Shown piece by piece: positions 11,736 to 21,660 of a DNA stretch of 64,000 nucleotides; position 1 is the stretch's first letter; each line of letters begins with the position of its first letter. The notes beneath the pieces were generated by a model that ran no database searches, was not told the DNA's origin, and worked only from the letters and a program-made list of their open reading frames with translations. Made by a program: the position numbers and the translations under genes. The stretch is from Cranoglanis bouderius (taxonomy: Eukaryota; Chordata; Actinopteri; Siluriformes; Cranoglanididae), in contig CM042565.1 in NCBI GenBank assembly GCA_023630585.1, forward strand, positions 2,898,013 through 2,962,012, written 5' to 3'.

Positions 11736-12180
11736 TAAGTATAACTACAACAGTGTATACTGACTCCTACATTTCATGTGTACATGTGTAAATTATTATT
11801 TTGTCTTCTGGGAAACATGTAAATATCTTATGTAGCCTGTGAAAGGCAGTACTAAATGAAATAAATAAGATCTTTAAACAAAATAATAACAATATTGAAC
11901 TGGTTCATTTGTGTAAATTCAGTTATTATTGTGTCTTGTGGACTATATGTAAACATCTGTTATGTGAAATATCTTATTCAGGGCAGTAATAAATAAAAAA
12001 AAAATTATAAATGCAATTAAAAAATATATATATTATTAACATTTTGCAGATAATTCAAGGCGTATGTAAACTTATGGCCTCAACTGTAGTTCTTGTTTAT
12101 CACTTGTTACAGCAGCTATAGAGAATCATATCTTCATTTTCTGTCAAAGTTAATAAGACAAAAAAACCCCAACAACAACA
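11736..12180. other. AT-rich spacer, possible old repeat
   Basis: Two similar passages (11775-11870 and 11915-12000) share ATTATT(A/T)TTGTCTT(C/G)TG, ATGTAAA and GGCAGTA(C/A)TAAAT, suggesting a diverged tandem duplication of about 130 bp. No coding potential. Confidence 0.4.
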
Positions 12181-12370
12181 ACAAAAAAACATAAAATGCA
12201 ACGTCCTCCATCTTGAAGACGTTCCTTGGTGGAAAACTTCAACGTTACAGCTTTACCGCTGACTGTTACGAAGCGCTCACACTGGAGACTCCTTCCATGA
12301 AGGTTAAATAAACATTGCCTTACTTTAAAAAGCTCCACCATTGTAATGAAATTCTTTGTTAAATAATAAC
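12180..12370 (-). mobile_element. MITE-A copy 1 (core only)
   Basis: The minus strand carries the MITE-A core GGAAGGAGTCTCCAGTGTG at 12277-12296. Downstream on that strand is the family's GTAACAGTCAGCGGTAAAGC, then TTTTCCACCAAGGAACGTC. The terminal repeats are not identifiable. The minus-strand 116-codon frame here is incidental. Confidence 0.7.
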
Positions 12371-12945
12371 ACATTTTAATCCTTTTTTTTTCATAGAAAA
12401 AGTTTATCTGTAGAGTCTGCCAAAGTGGAGGTAACAGAGGTGATTGCATACCTATTTGTAGATGAAAACATTGCCATATTAGAAATTCATTTTCTAACAT
12501 TCAAGAAATGCACTTTATTACCGTTAATACATTCTAATTCATAACGCAGAGGTTGTGAACATATTTTTTTCAGGGAATTAAAATTGGGATAATGAGCCAC
12601 ATGCCGTATGCTCACACGCGTACACACAGGTCTGAAACAAACCCTGCTGCCTTCATGGTACAACAACTGTTTTGGCTGATATCAGGGAATTCAATGTGGT
12701 ACGTTAGTGAATCCAGTAGGTACCGAACTGTCAATCATTTAAAAATATAAATATTTAACAGCTTTGTTTCATTTTCATTACAATATTGCTACTAAAAGGA
12801 TGTAGATCATCTATAAATAAAAATAAAATACCAAAAAATTGAGTAAAAATATCAGATTTTGGGGTCCATTTTGATCACTGTGTTTTCTGAATTTGTTGAC
12901 CTTCCTGAGATATCATTGTCGTTTTCTTGACAAAAGCAATGTTTT

Positions 12946-12948
<3 letters not shown>
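12371..12948. other. Unique AT-rich sequence, nothing recognised
   Basis: No repeat or gene is recognised. Confidence 0.4.

Positions 12949-13004
<56 letters not shown>
12949..13004. repeat. (CT)n microsatellite
   Basis: About 28 CT units with one TTT interruption near the 3' end. The serine-leucine frames across it are low-complexity artefacts. Confidence 0.97.
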
Positions 13005-13500
13005 GTCCACACCTCCCACTCACCTTTTTATGTACGAGCGGTGAACCAAAGCGAATTGAATTATGGAACCGATCCAGCTCTTGCCCTAATGGAAGCCTTC
13101 AGAGGACAAAAGCCGAATGTTCATTGAGCTCAATGGAACAAGGGGGCCATTACGTGCACTTTGTCAAGCTGCAACACACACTCTGAAGTGTGTGTACCAC
13201 CCTCGGGCCTTTCGAGTGTGAGAGGGAGTTGTCCAAAAGCAATGGACACATTCAACACATTCTGATGAGGGCAGTATTTTTTTTTCTACTTCATTTTATT
13301 AATATTTTTTAAATTGTTTTTTTTTTTTTTAAATTAAATTTGCTGAGACGGGAGGCAATTAAAAACAATCTGCTGCATCGCTGCCTTCTGTCATCGCTTG
13401 TGAGAGGAGATAAGGTGCGAGCCTTCAGCACCCATAATCCTCTATTTACATGAGGAATGGAAATGCAAAAAAACAACAACAAAAAAAAAAAATCCCCAAA
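13005..13500. other. Candidate conserved non-coding block
   Basis: Unique, CpG-retaining sequence, for example GGGCCATTACGTGCACTTTG near 13144 and GAGACGGGAGGCAATTAAAA near 13344, interrupted by T runs at 13276-13332. No domain in any frame. An inverted repeat CACACACTCTGAAGTGTGTG is visible around 13176-13195. Confidence 0.3.
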
Positions 13501-13594
13501 AAATGCTTGACACTGCAGTAAGGAATTGCAGGACATGACAAACTGGCACTTGGTCTTCATCATGTTTCTCGTAAATCTGTGCTTGCTACATTAA

Positions 13595-14135
13595 CATAAG
13601 GAATAAAACACTTGTGGACATGCGGTTATAGGAAAATAATCAACGACATTATGGTGTAAGGAACAGGAGATACTGTTACCGCCACGAAAATGATTCTTTT
13701 CCTATAAAAGCGCATCCTGAAGTGTTTCATTCCTCTATTGAAGTAAATAGACATTGTACTTTTTATCTGTTTATACGTAATTACTAGTCAGACTTTGCTC
13801 ATAGAGACACCAGTGATCCAAAGCCATCCCCAAGTCAACACGTATTTCATCACAGAAAAGTTGAATGATAAATGTAAACACCTACACTGTAACTTTGGTT
13901 TCCATGGCTACGGTGTAGCCGTCCCTACAGCTGTCGTTGCTTAAACGTTCTAATATCAGATGTTGGTCGCTAACCAGCAACAATTACCACTGTGTAATTG
14001 TTGCTGTAACACATCACTACTAAGCTTGTGATGTGTTACTGTTCGAATGTAGCGTGACGGTGTGATGGGGCTGAAGTTGAAGCAATTCTGACCAATCAGA
14101 ACGGAGAATTCAACAGCACTGCGGTATAAACAAGA
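13595..14135 (-). mobile_element. MITE-A copy 2, with palindromic module and two hairpins
   Basis: The right end, GACCAATCAGAACGGAGAAT followed by TCAACAGCACTGCGGTATAA, matches the inverted terminal text of other copies (43910-43945, 57285-57320, 46295-46320). The left part has inverted arms GCGGTTATAGGAAAATAATC and GATTCTTTTCCTATAAAAGC about 60 bp apart. Two hairpins lie at 13981-14000 (CAATTAC / GTAATTG) and 14006-14039 (GTAACACATCAC / GTGATGTGTTAC). No transposase is encoded. The minus frame at 13956-14342 crosses the element border and is not a gene. Confidence 0.75.
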
Positions 14136-14149
14136 AGAAGAATCAAATT

Positions 14150-14350
14150 TGAGTCTTACGTGCTGTAATTCTTGATATCTGGTGACATTCCAGGACGAGG
14201 TTTGTTTGGAATCGATGCACTGTAATGTCCAGCGGTCGTGTTCCCTTTCTTGCGTCCCCGAGCTCGATTTAATTATTGCGACAGCTGAGAGCTGCTTAAC
14301 CTCTCCAGCAGCAAGCTTGGTACGCTGATCAATTTGGGCCAAGGTAATTC
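14150..14350 (+). repeat. Ancient direct duplicate, copy 1
   Basis: It shares ordered blocks with 19990-20190: GACGAGGT, TGTAAT(G/T)TCCAG(C/T)GG, GT(G/T)(C/T)(T/C)CC, TTTAATTATTG, AAGCTTG and TTTGGGC. Similarity extends over about 170 bp in the same orientation, 5.8 kb apart. No coding frame is shared. It could be a very old repeat exapted as non-coding DNA, or a duplicated regulatory element. Confidence 0.6.
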
Positions 14351-14439
14351 CACACTGTTATTACCTGTGTACTCTCTCTCTCTCTCTCCTTCTACACCTT
14401 TGGGAAAATTAAATCCCAAACAAAGTAATAGCTGTTACG

Positions 14440-14960
14440 TATAATGGTGTGTAACGAGAAAGCGCGTCCCCCTTCTGAGCCGTCTGATTGGCAATCGTGA
14501 TAAATTCGTTTAATTACCGCACGCCCGAGGGGGAGGTTTTAGATCTCGGCACCACTGACGTTTTAAGACTATGGCGTGCTGAAAAAGAAAAATAGGTGTC
14601 CTACAGAGGCCGTAACCATAGGTAGCCCAGCTGTTGGAAAGACGCCAGTGAAGAACGACTCTAAGACCCCGTCATCCATCACAATCTGCCCTGTTTTCTT
14701 CTCCATCTATCCCCTCCCCCTCCCTCTCTGTTTTCATGAGAGAATTCATCAGGCCTGTTTGGCCCAGGGCCGCTAATCTCGACATTCTCGGCTGCTGGGT
14801 CAGGACTTACGCAGAATCCGCAGCTCGCTCTGCTGACCTGGATGGATGGAGGGAGAACGGCTGGAGAGGAAACAAAGGAAAGTCGATGCAGGGTTTTATT
14901 CCTTTCGATTATTTTTTCCCTCTCTCCAACACGATTCACAGGCTCCATATTTACACTCCA
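14440..14960. other. Candidate conserved non-coding block
   Basis: CpG-retaining unique sequence, including GATAAATTCGTTTAATTACC near 14500 and GCCCGAGGGGGAGG near 14523. Several overlapping short frames (14576-14776 and 14736-15008 plus, 14679-14981 minus) coexist on both strands with no recognised domain, which argues against any of them being real. Confidence 0.3.
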
Positions 14961-15089
14961 CCTGAACACATACACATACACACACTACAACAACCAGATT
15001 CCCAGTAATAAGTACACTAAAGGCTTTTGTTTGTTAATTTCCATACAAATTCCATCCATATTATTGATATCACTATTTTAATATTCATC

Positions 15090-15312
15090 TATTACCCGAG
15101 CGCTGTCAAATCCTCCATTCTGATTGGTCAGAAGAATTCGGATTGCTGACATGTTTTTATCGTAATTAGTAACACTTGTTATTTGTTTATTTAGCATTTA
15201 GGGAAGGAGTCTCCAGTGTCAGCGCTTTGCAACAAATATGGGAAAATCTTCAGGACAGAGGAGTGTGTGGTTTCTGAGTAACATGACAACATACTTTTTA
15301 AAAAATTGTCTT

Positions 15313-15364
<52 letters not shown>

Positions 15365-15610
15365 TGGTGAGGGACTTGCTTGTTTTGCTGACGTTCCACA
15401 ACATCAAATGTAACAACAGTATAAAAAGTATGAGATGTTGTTGTTTTTGTTAAAGGGTATAAGAGGAATAAAACGCTTTAGTATGAAGTAAAACAATCAA
15501 CTTCAGACTTTGGGATGGTAACCGGAACTCCGCGTCATCTAAAACACATTGTCATTGATTATTTACCTTTAACAGCACATCCTGAAATGTTTAATTCCTT
15601 AGATACATGT
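15090..15610 (+). mobile_element. MITE-A copy 3, split by a (GA)n expansion
   Basis: The left text TTCTGATTGGTCAGAAG matches the family end. The core GGAAGGAGTCTCCAGTGTCA is at 15202-15221, followed by CTTCAGGACAGAGGAG. The right half has TTGCTGACGTTCCACAACAT and GAGGAATAAAACGCTTTAGT, then a degenerate ATTATTTACCTTTAACAGCA end near 15559. Compare 51050-51400, which has the same order. Confidence 0.8.
15314..15361. repeat. (GA)n microsatellite inside MITE-A
   Basis: About 24 GA units sit exactly where the sister copies at 51210 and 49800 have a short CAAGAGAG motif, so the tract probably arose by expansion of MITE-internal sequence. Confidence 0.95.
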
Positions 15611-15639
15611 ATTGGGTATTTTAAAAGGAACTGTAATAA

Positions 15640-16195
15640 CCTTGATGGCCTCATCAGTGAATTTGCACAGAAATACAGAGACGAGCTACAAAAGTTCTGG
15701 AACCAAGATTAACCTCTACCAAAGTGATGGAAAGGCCAAAGTGTGGAGAAAGAAAGGATCTTTGGATCTGCTCATGATCCAAAACATATAAGCTCATCTG
15801 TGAAACATGGTGGAGGTAGTGTCATGACTTGGGCTTGCATGGCTGCTTCTGGAACAGGCTCCCTAATCTTTATTGATGACGGAACTCATGATGGTAGCAG
15901 CAGAGTGAATTCAGAAGTTTACAGAAACATTTTGTCTTCCAAGTTACAGAGAAATGCATCCAAATTAATCAGGAGGAACTTCATCATGCAGCAAGACAAT
16001 GATCCAAAACGCCTAAAAATTGGTTGGTCTGATACAAAAGGTTTTATGTTGTTTTGATGTAAATACCAGGAAATAAAAGCTGAAATCCTAAACTCTCATC
16101 TCATATCTTTCTTTTGAACTCACACCCAAATGTCTTTGGTGTAGAGCACAAACAAATGAATTGGCCTCGCCGTTCCAATAGTTTCAGAGGGGACT
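15640..16195 (+). mobile_element. Tc1-like transposon, internally deleted, 3' arm retained
   Basis: Transposase remnants are followed by a 3' arm ending GCCGTTCCAATAG then GAGGGGACTG near 16190. The same arm, inverted, stands alone at 29845-29975. The 5' arm is missing. The element sits directly after MITE-A copy 3, which gives a possible insertion junction near 15615-15640. Confidence 0.85.
15645..16057 (+). pseudogene. Tc1-like transposase fragment
   Basis: Cut-and-paste DDE transposase remnant. The first frame ends in DELQKFWNQD, followed by a stop at 15710. The text resumes in another frame at 15743 with SVKHGGGSVMTW, ACMAASGTGSL and the second catalytic motif MQQDNDPK. The expected histidine after DNDPK is replaced by R, and the frame then runs into non-transposase text. 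The first catalytic Asp region, the final Glu region and the N-terminal helix-turn-helix domain are absent. It cannot encode an active enzyme. Family assignment is firm from the GGGSVM and DNDPK motifs. Confidence 0.9.
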
Positions 16196-16344
16196 GCATC
16201 TCAATAGGTTTTCTGCTTGAAATCCTGATATGTCCACTTCTCTGACACGTTCACGGTTCTTTCTTCTCGCCGATTTGCTTTTATCATTCGTGGCTCGGAA
16301 CACGCTTCCTGACTTCCTTCACTCTCGGTTCTTCGTCGCTGCAA

Positions 16345-16500
16345 AGCTCATCAAGGTGTCTGAACGATCGTCTTTGTTCGCAGCTTGATTAGTTTCTGAC
16401 TACAGAAAGCGCCGGAAAATCAGGAGGACGCTTTAATCTCTGAATGCACTGTGTGACTTCACCAGATGCATGTGACAGATGAACTGCTTCAGAAAGATAA
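16345..16500 (-). repeat. Inverted duplicate pair, copy 1, with a shared short reading frame
   Basis: The reverse complement matches 22285-22440 nearly base for base, including TTTCTGACTACAGAAAGCG and AGGAGGACGCTTTAATCTC. On the minus strand both copies keep the open frame ...SGEV(T/P)QCIQRLKRPPD..LSVVRN and the same stop. About 7 of 8 codon differences change the amino acid, so there is no sign of protein-level constraint. The origin is not recognised: a repeat family or a decayed coding fragment. Confidence 0.75.
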
Positions 16501-17104
16501 CTTAAAAAAAAAAGAAAAGTGAAACAGCTCTTGTACAAGATTCCATATGATTCAAAGCAATGAAAGCATGAAACTAACACATTTGATCAAAATATGTTAG
16601 TTTCACCCTTCACATGGTGAAATTTTTACCTTTTCTACTATCTATAGTTCTGAAACTGTACTCTTTAAGCATGCTGACTGCATTTCTAAAACCGGCCGCT
16701 TACACAACACAATCTTTGCAGGACGTAAAGTAAAAACAAACAAACAAAAAAAAGAACATTTCCACATCATTTCATTTTGGCGAAATACTGTATATTTACA
16801 GTGGCTTAAAGTTGACGTCTGTTATAGGCAAAACAATTTGTACCACATACAGTATGACAATTTTTCCCAGACTGCAACACAGGACCATTTTGACAGAAAT
16901 TGTAAATAAGCAGGCTTCCCGTGTAGCACAAGAATTGAAGACGGCATGACGTCCCATGGCTATTATTTTCATCCAGCTAACATTGTTGTTAATGACACCA
17001 TGAACTCGTCCTAATATGGCTTCCGGAGCAGACGTCATGAGGAAGTACTGTATTCTCAGCATGATATAGACAAATATTACATTTCTGCCAAAATTTCTGC
17101 CAAA
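16501..17104. other. Unique sequence, nothing recognised
   Basis: A short tandem duplication TTTCTGCCAAAA occurs twice around 17080-17108. No gene is supported. Confidence 0.4.
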
Positions 17105-17275
17105 ATTGGCATCTCTAAATTGTCTGTGGTGTGTGTGTGATTGTGCCCTATGATGGATTGGCACCCCGTCCAGGGTTGTCCCCTGCCTTGTGCCCCGAGT
17201 CCCCTGGGATAGGCTCCAGGGTCTCCATGATCCTGTGTCGGATAAGCGGTACAGAAAATGGATGGATGGATGTTT
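17105..17275 (+). mobile_element. GGATGGATGG-tailed retroposon, 3' fragment
   Basis: Contains TGATGGATTGGCACCCCGTC, then GTGCCCCGAGTCCCC, then GGGATAGGCTCCAGG, then GATAAGCGGTACAGAAAATG with a (GGAT)n tail at 17263-17273. This is the same 3' end as at 4790-4926. The antisense 195-codon frame over 16796-17383 is an artefact. Confidence 0.85.
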
Positions 17276-17929
17276 CACTGAAGATGTTTTCCTTAATTGT
17301 ACATAAAGAAATTCGACAGTTTCATTAAACATAAACCGAAAGATGCTGATATCGATGCAAAGATCTGGCCTAGTGTTCAGCATGATTTCCCCAAACCCGT
17401 ACTGAACAGTAATTGGATGTAAGAATGACAGACCTCATACGTGACAATTAACTCAATATCACGAAAACATTTTTACGGCTAACCTTAACCATCCTTAAAT
17501 TTTCATACGAGTTGGCTGGTGTGAGCTCTCATTAGATAGGATTGGATAATCATATTAGGCAGCGGCTAAAAGAAACCAGTCACGTAAAGTGGTCAATCAT
17601 ACAAACTATTCCAGTCAGAGTGATGCATTGCTCAAGACCGCTGGATATATTTCACCTTCTCCGCTGTCCAGCATGAGAACAGGACAACTCCATCCATCAA
17701 TGCCATCGATATTCATACAAATAACCCTGCCATGACTGCATGAGGGGGGTCTCATTATCTCACACACACATGCAGAGACGAGCTGTGGGGTATTTCTATC
17801 AAAAAATGCATTGGGTGAGAACTGATGTTAGATACTCACAGTCATATTATTGAACTGATTCTTCTAACTAATTCTTCTCATTCAAAGTAAATAGGTAAGG
17901 AAGGAAACACCTGGGTGTGTGCGGTTACA
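17276..17929. other. Unique sequence, nothing recognised
   Basis: AT-rich with scattered CpGs. No recognised feature. Confidence 0.4.
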
Positions 17930-18185
17930 TGGATCGATGTGATGAAGTCGATTATTTTCCGATAACACCCCTTCCTGAAGTGTTTTATTAAACAATGATA
18001 CCTAATTTAAAAAAAAAAATCATTTATAGTTACATTTAACACTGTGGAACAGCTCTACCTTTGACTGTCTGCACTGCTGACACCAGAGACTCCTTCCATA
18101 AATGTTAAAAGTCTTCTCACAGAAAACTTCACTGTATCAACAGGTAAGAGTTTGTTGTTGCTGTTGTTGTTAAATAACAACATGG
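17930..18185 (-). mobile_element. MITE-A copy 4
   Basis: The minus strand carries the core GGAAGGAGTCTCTGGTGTCA (18078-18097, two changes from consensus). At the plus-strand left end lies GATTATTTTCCGATAACACC, then TCCTGAAGTGTTTTATT, matching the palindromic module of other copies. Confidence 0.7.
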
Positions 18186-18880
18186 ATCAACAATTTTGAT
18201 GACATCATTCAACACTTTGGCTTCTCATCAGATTTTCGGTCCAATAAAATGCTCTTTAGAATCTGAAGTTTCCTGGCTGTGAGGTAAACTAAAAGCTATT
18301 GGCTATTTAAAAAAAAAGGGGGGAGGTGCCATTCAATATGTCCCACCCTGATTTCCTGTTTCAGTGGAAATTACGTCAATACGTCGAATAACGCTACGCA
18401 CTTCACAGGGACTTTAAGTGCTCTAACGTGACTATAAGTATCTTCTCCATGCACAATATTTCCACATCAGGCACAAACTCGTAAAAGCGTAAAGGATTGA
18501 AACAACACTACATTAAAAAAAAAGAAAAAAAACAACAAAAATAAAACAAAACAGAGGCAGACAACCATAGTATACATTATATCCAACGTATATCAATGAA
18601 GTAAGCTATACAGTATTGTTATGAGGGAATCATTTTCAGGTCTGTATCCCTCAGGCTAAGATCCCTGCAAAAAGCTGAAGGTGTCATAAAATCACAGCCG
18701 CGAAGATTTACAAACTGTAAAATCATCATTACGTACTCAGCGTACACGAAACGAAGCAGCACGGACTTGAGGATTCGCGTTGACCCCTGTTGAAACTCAT
18801 CAGCGTACTAAAAAAAAAAAAAAACATGCACACTTTGGCTCTTTTTCATTATAATCTGCATCAAGATTTATCACGAACCC
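18186..18880. other. Unique sequence with A-rich runs, nothing recognised
   Basis: A-rich runs lie at 18514-18552 and 18809-18823. No coding potential or recognised repeat. Confidence 0.4.
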
Positions 18881-19270
18881 TCTCCATATAGTGCTGTAAT
18901 TGTTCTGTGGATGCAATACGGTTCCGGGACGATCCGTGTGCTATGAATATATGTGTGTGTGTGTGTGTGTGTTATTGATTGACTGTAGAAATGGCAGACG
19001 CTTAGGTGTGTGCAGGAACGTGAGAACAACACAGAGGACACGGGCGACGTTGACAAATAGGAGTAATCTAGTGCCGGCGCTATTATTTACACACCCGCGA
19101 ACCGGCTTTGTCCCGCTATTCCTTTTGGATTAAATGAGCTTAAATTATCGTCTGCACTCTCACTAGGGAGATTAATAAAATAAGGGCCTCGCCGTGATTC
19201 TGGAATAATATTCGTGCTGTAGGCCCAGGCGTTATTTATCTTCTGCATCGCCATTAAATATGAATTTCAC
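18880..19270. other. Candidate conserved non-coding block with a short (GT)n
   Basis: Sequence on both sides of (GT)n at 18952-18972 is unique and CpG-retaining. It includes GAGATTAATAAAATAAGGGC and GCCATTAAATATGAATTTCA, typical of homeodomain/POU-rich enhancers. No domain in the 61- and 77-codon frames. Conservation was not tested. Confidence 0.3.
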
Positions 19271-19969
19271 ACAAACCCATGCTATGGATATGAGGGGCAA
19301 AACATGGAGATCCAATGTAGATTTTATAATGAGATTTAATAAAAATGTAATAAAAATTAAATGGTTCAACCTTAGGCCTTTGGATTGAGACAATTTTTTC
19401 CCCGGTCAATTTCTTGATGTTAAATGTTGAATTTTTTATTTTTTTAAAAAGAAAGAATAAAGAATGACAGAAAGCACTTTTCTTCTTCTCGTGATCTTCG
19501 AGAAATACGGATGATGCAACTACCTGGTTCTTAAGGGGGAAAGTATTGAAGCTGAGTGAATGAACATTGAATGAAATTGTACATTTTTCATAACCTATAA
19601 TGGACGACTCGTGGTAAAGGATGCTTTAAGCATGAGGTATTAAATGGATTTACACACTAATGCAAAAATAAGATGATTCACGTAATACTTTAATTTATTT
19701 TAAGCGCTGTAGGTTGTATGTTGTGATTTATCTCTAACATTCATGTTGGTTATAGTGAAGAACAATGTCTTTTATTTGTTAATGTAATATAAAGTAGGAC
19801 ACAAATAGCGAATCACAAAGACATTGGTTCAGCTCTGGTCAAATATTTTCCTCATCCTGCTTTTCCAAGGAACAAAGCTTTCCCTTCGCTTGCGTCATGT
19901 GCGGTTCTTCTGTCTTAATGGAGGGCAGAAGCTTCACAGTGACTTTTATTCACTCTGACGTACACTCAG
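19271..19969. other. Unique AT-rich sequence, nothing recognised
   Basis: No gene. GGTCCAAAAGTCTGAG at 19969-19984 resembles the ends of some teleost Tc1 elements and may be a remnant. Confidence 0.35.
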
Positions 19970-19989
19970 GTCCAAAAGTCTGAGTGCAC

Positions 19990-20190
19990 TACCAAGAACT
20001 GACTGTAGCTCTCAGGGACGAGGTAGTGTGCTCGGAATAAATGGGCTGTAATTTCCAGTGGCTGTGCTCCTTTTTTTTTTTTTCCTGTCCCCAAGCTTGT
20101 CCACTCCAAACCATTTAATTATTGTGCCACTTGAAAGCTCCCTACCCTCTCGAACAGTAAGCTTGATGCAGTTTGGGCTTAGCTAATTTC
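19990..20190 (+). repeat. Ancient direct duplicate, copy 2
   Basis: Partner of 14150-14350, with the same block order (GACGAGGT, TGTAATTTCCAGTGG, TTTAATTATTG, AAGCTTGATGCA, TTTGGGC). It is interrupted by a T run at 20071-20083. It lies immediately 5' of a long unique CpG-retaining region. Confidence 0.6.
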
Positions 20191-21125
20191 ACCTTTTTTT
20201 ACTCATCCGATCCTCTAGCAGATCAGATTTAGCAGATTTAGCGCCATGCTAATGAATTCTCAGCAGACATAGCTAACCGGCTATAGCTCAAAGCTTCGTG
20301 ATGCCGGGGGCCTGAAATGCATTAAACGGAGACTTTGACTGGAACAAATTATCAGCAGAGCGACACCGTCATGCTCATACCGAGGATTTGTCTGCAAAAC
20401 TGCCCCCTGAAGACTCCATTCACTGGCCGAACGCGGACTTTGAGTCATCTTTATCCATACTTTTCTCCTGGTGCAATTCTTATCAACTTTTTTCTCTCCC
20501 CCTCCCCTGGGCAGAACTCGATCTGAAGTTCGTAAATGATAATAGCACAAGAGAGCGATCTTAACGGGCCAAGGTCTCGATGGTTAATAAATCACTGCAC
20601 ATTTTATTAGGGGGTTTGAGATGGGTGAATGAATTTTACAAGATGCCTACTCTGGATTTTTAATGGACGGAGTGATACGGGCTCTTCATAATAGAAAACG
20701 ACGAGCGCGATTTAAAGCCCGTGCCTCCGCATACCATAAGGTCAAGGTCATTTGAAGGGGAGTCATGAATTTTACATGCAGAATGACATGAATGCGGTGA
20801 GAGGTTAAATTTGACATTTCAGCCAAACGAGGAAGTAAGTAGAGATGCTTTAAACTTTAACGCTATAATCGAATCAAATTGCCTGCCTTTATCATACGTC
20901 AGCCTCGAATTTACACGCTGCCTGCACTTTAATTTCCTTTCACCTGGATATCGGTACGAGCGGATGCTTTGAAAACGGGCCACGACGATCGATAAATAAA
21001 CCTGGAAAAAGGGAAAAGAAGTCATCATGCTCGTCACATCGCATCCCATTTATCACGCAGAAGTGTCAGGATCGATCTGTCAGCCGCCTCGAAAGTAATC
21101 CAGCCTGGCAGGAAGTGTCAAACGT
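20190..21125. other. Longest candidate conserved non-coding block
   Basis: Over 900 bp with no simple repeats, retained CpGs and dense homeodomain, bHLH and nuclear-receptor type motifs, including a perfect AGGTCAAGGTCA at 20739-20750. Frames at 20281-20550, 20335-20526 and 20819-21049 occur on opposing strands with no domain. The texture suggests a cluster of developmental enhancers. It could equally be slowly drifting intergenic DNA. Confidence 0.4.
20739..20750 (+). promoter_or_regulatory. Perfect DR0 nuclear-receptor site
   Basis: AGGTCAAGGTCA is two AGGTCA half-sites with no spacer. The embedded TCAAGGTCA is also the extended half-site bound by SF-1/LRH-1 and ERR receptors; DR0 is the GCNF (NR6A1) site (established knowledge). 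Function here is inferred. Confidence 0.35.
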
Positions 21126-21289
21126 CAAAAAGGGGGAGAATAATTCACTTTTCTGTTGCAAGCTGGAAATGATCAGATAAACACCTAGGGTTGAAAAAGA
21201 ATCTGAAAATGGGCCAGGTCCCAAATGCAAGTTTGACAAAAGTTAAGGTGAAATTTGCATAACTCATAAGTTTTCAGTATAAAGTGTGT

Positions 21290-21660
21290 TATCAAGGATT
21301 TGGGCCACCACAATCAACCAGAAAAGCTTAAATGGCATCGATTCCACGGGTCTCTTGAACTTTACCGGAATGCTGAACGCCGTTCTTCCAAAAGAATTTT
21401 GATAATGCTGGTTCTCCAGCATCTAACACGTTGCTCCAAAATCTCCTAAAGGTGTTCAATTGGGTTGAGATCTGATGAATGTGAAGGCCATAGCATACAC
21501 TTTACATCGTTCTTCAGTGAGTTCTCCTGGCCTGTCGATGGGAGTGGAGTCATCCTGGAAGTTACCATGCCCATCGGGATAGGAATAACGGTGATCAGTC
21601 AGAAGACGTTTGGATTGATTATCAGAGATGCTTTCCTCTTAAGGGGAATCAAACCACTTC
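21290..21660 (-). mobile_element. Tc1-like transposase C-terminal remnant (third Tc1 family, copy 1)
   Basis: The minus strand reads TATGCTATGGCCTTCACATT, then CAGATCTCAACCCAATTGAA, then TAGGAGATTTTGGAGCAACG. This corresponds to the Tc1 tail with SPDLNPIE and a following LWE-like segment. It matches 31271-31615, which lies in the opposite orientation. Several frameshifts and stops; no terminal repeats. The plus-strand 142-codon frame at 21465-21893 is antisense and not a gene. Confidence 0.75.

Noticed and set aside
13981..14039. Rho-independent-type terminator
   Set aside because: Two hairpins in vertebrate DNA inside a MITE, with no following U tract and no gene upstream.
14679..15008. Overlapping 90-100-codon frames on both strands
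   Set aside because: Opposing frames of similar length with no motif point to low stop density in a GC-richer block, not genes.
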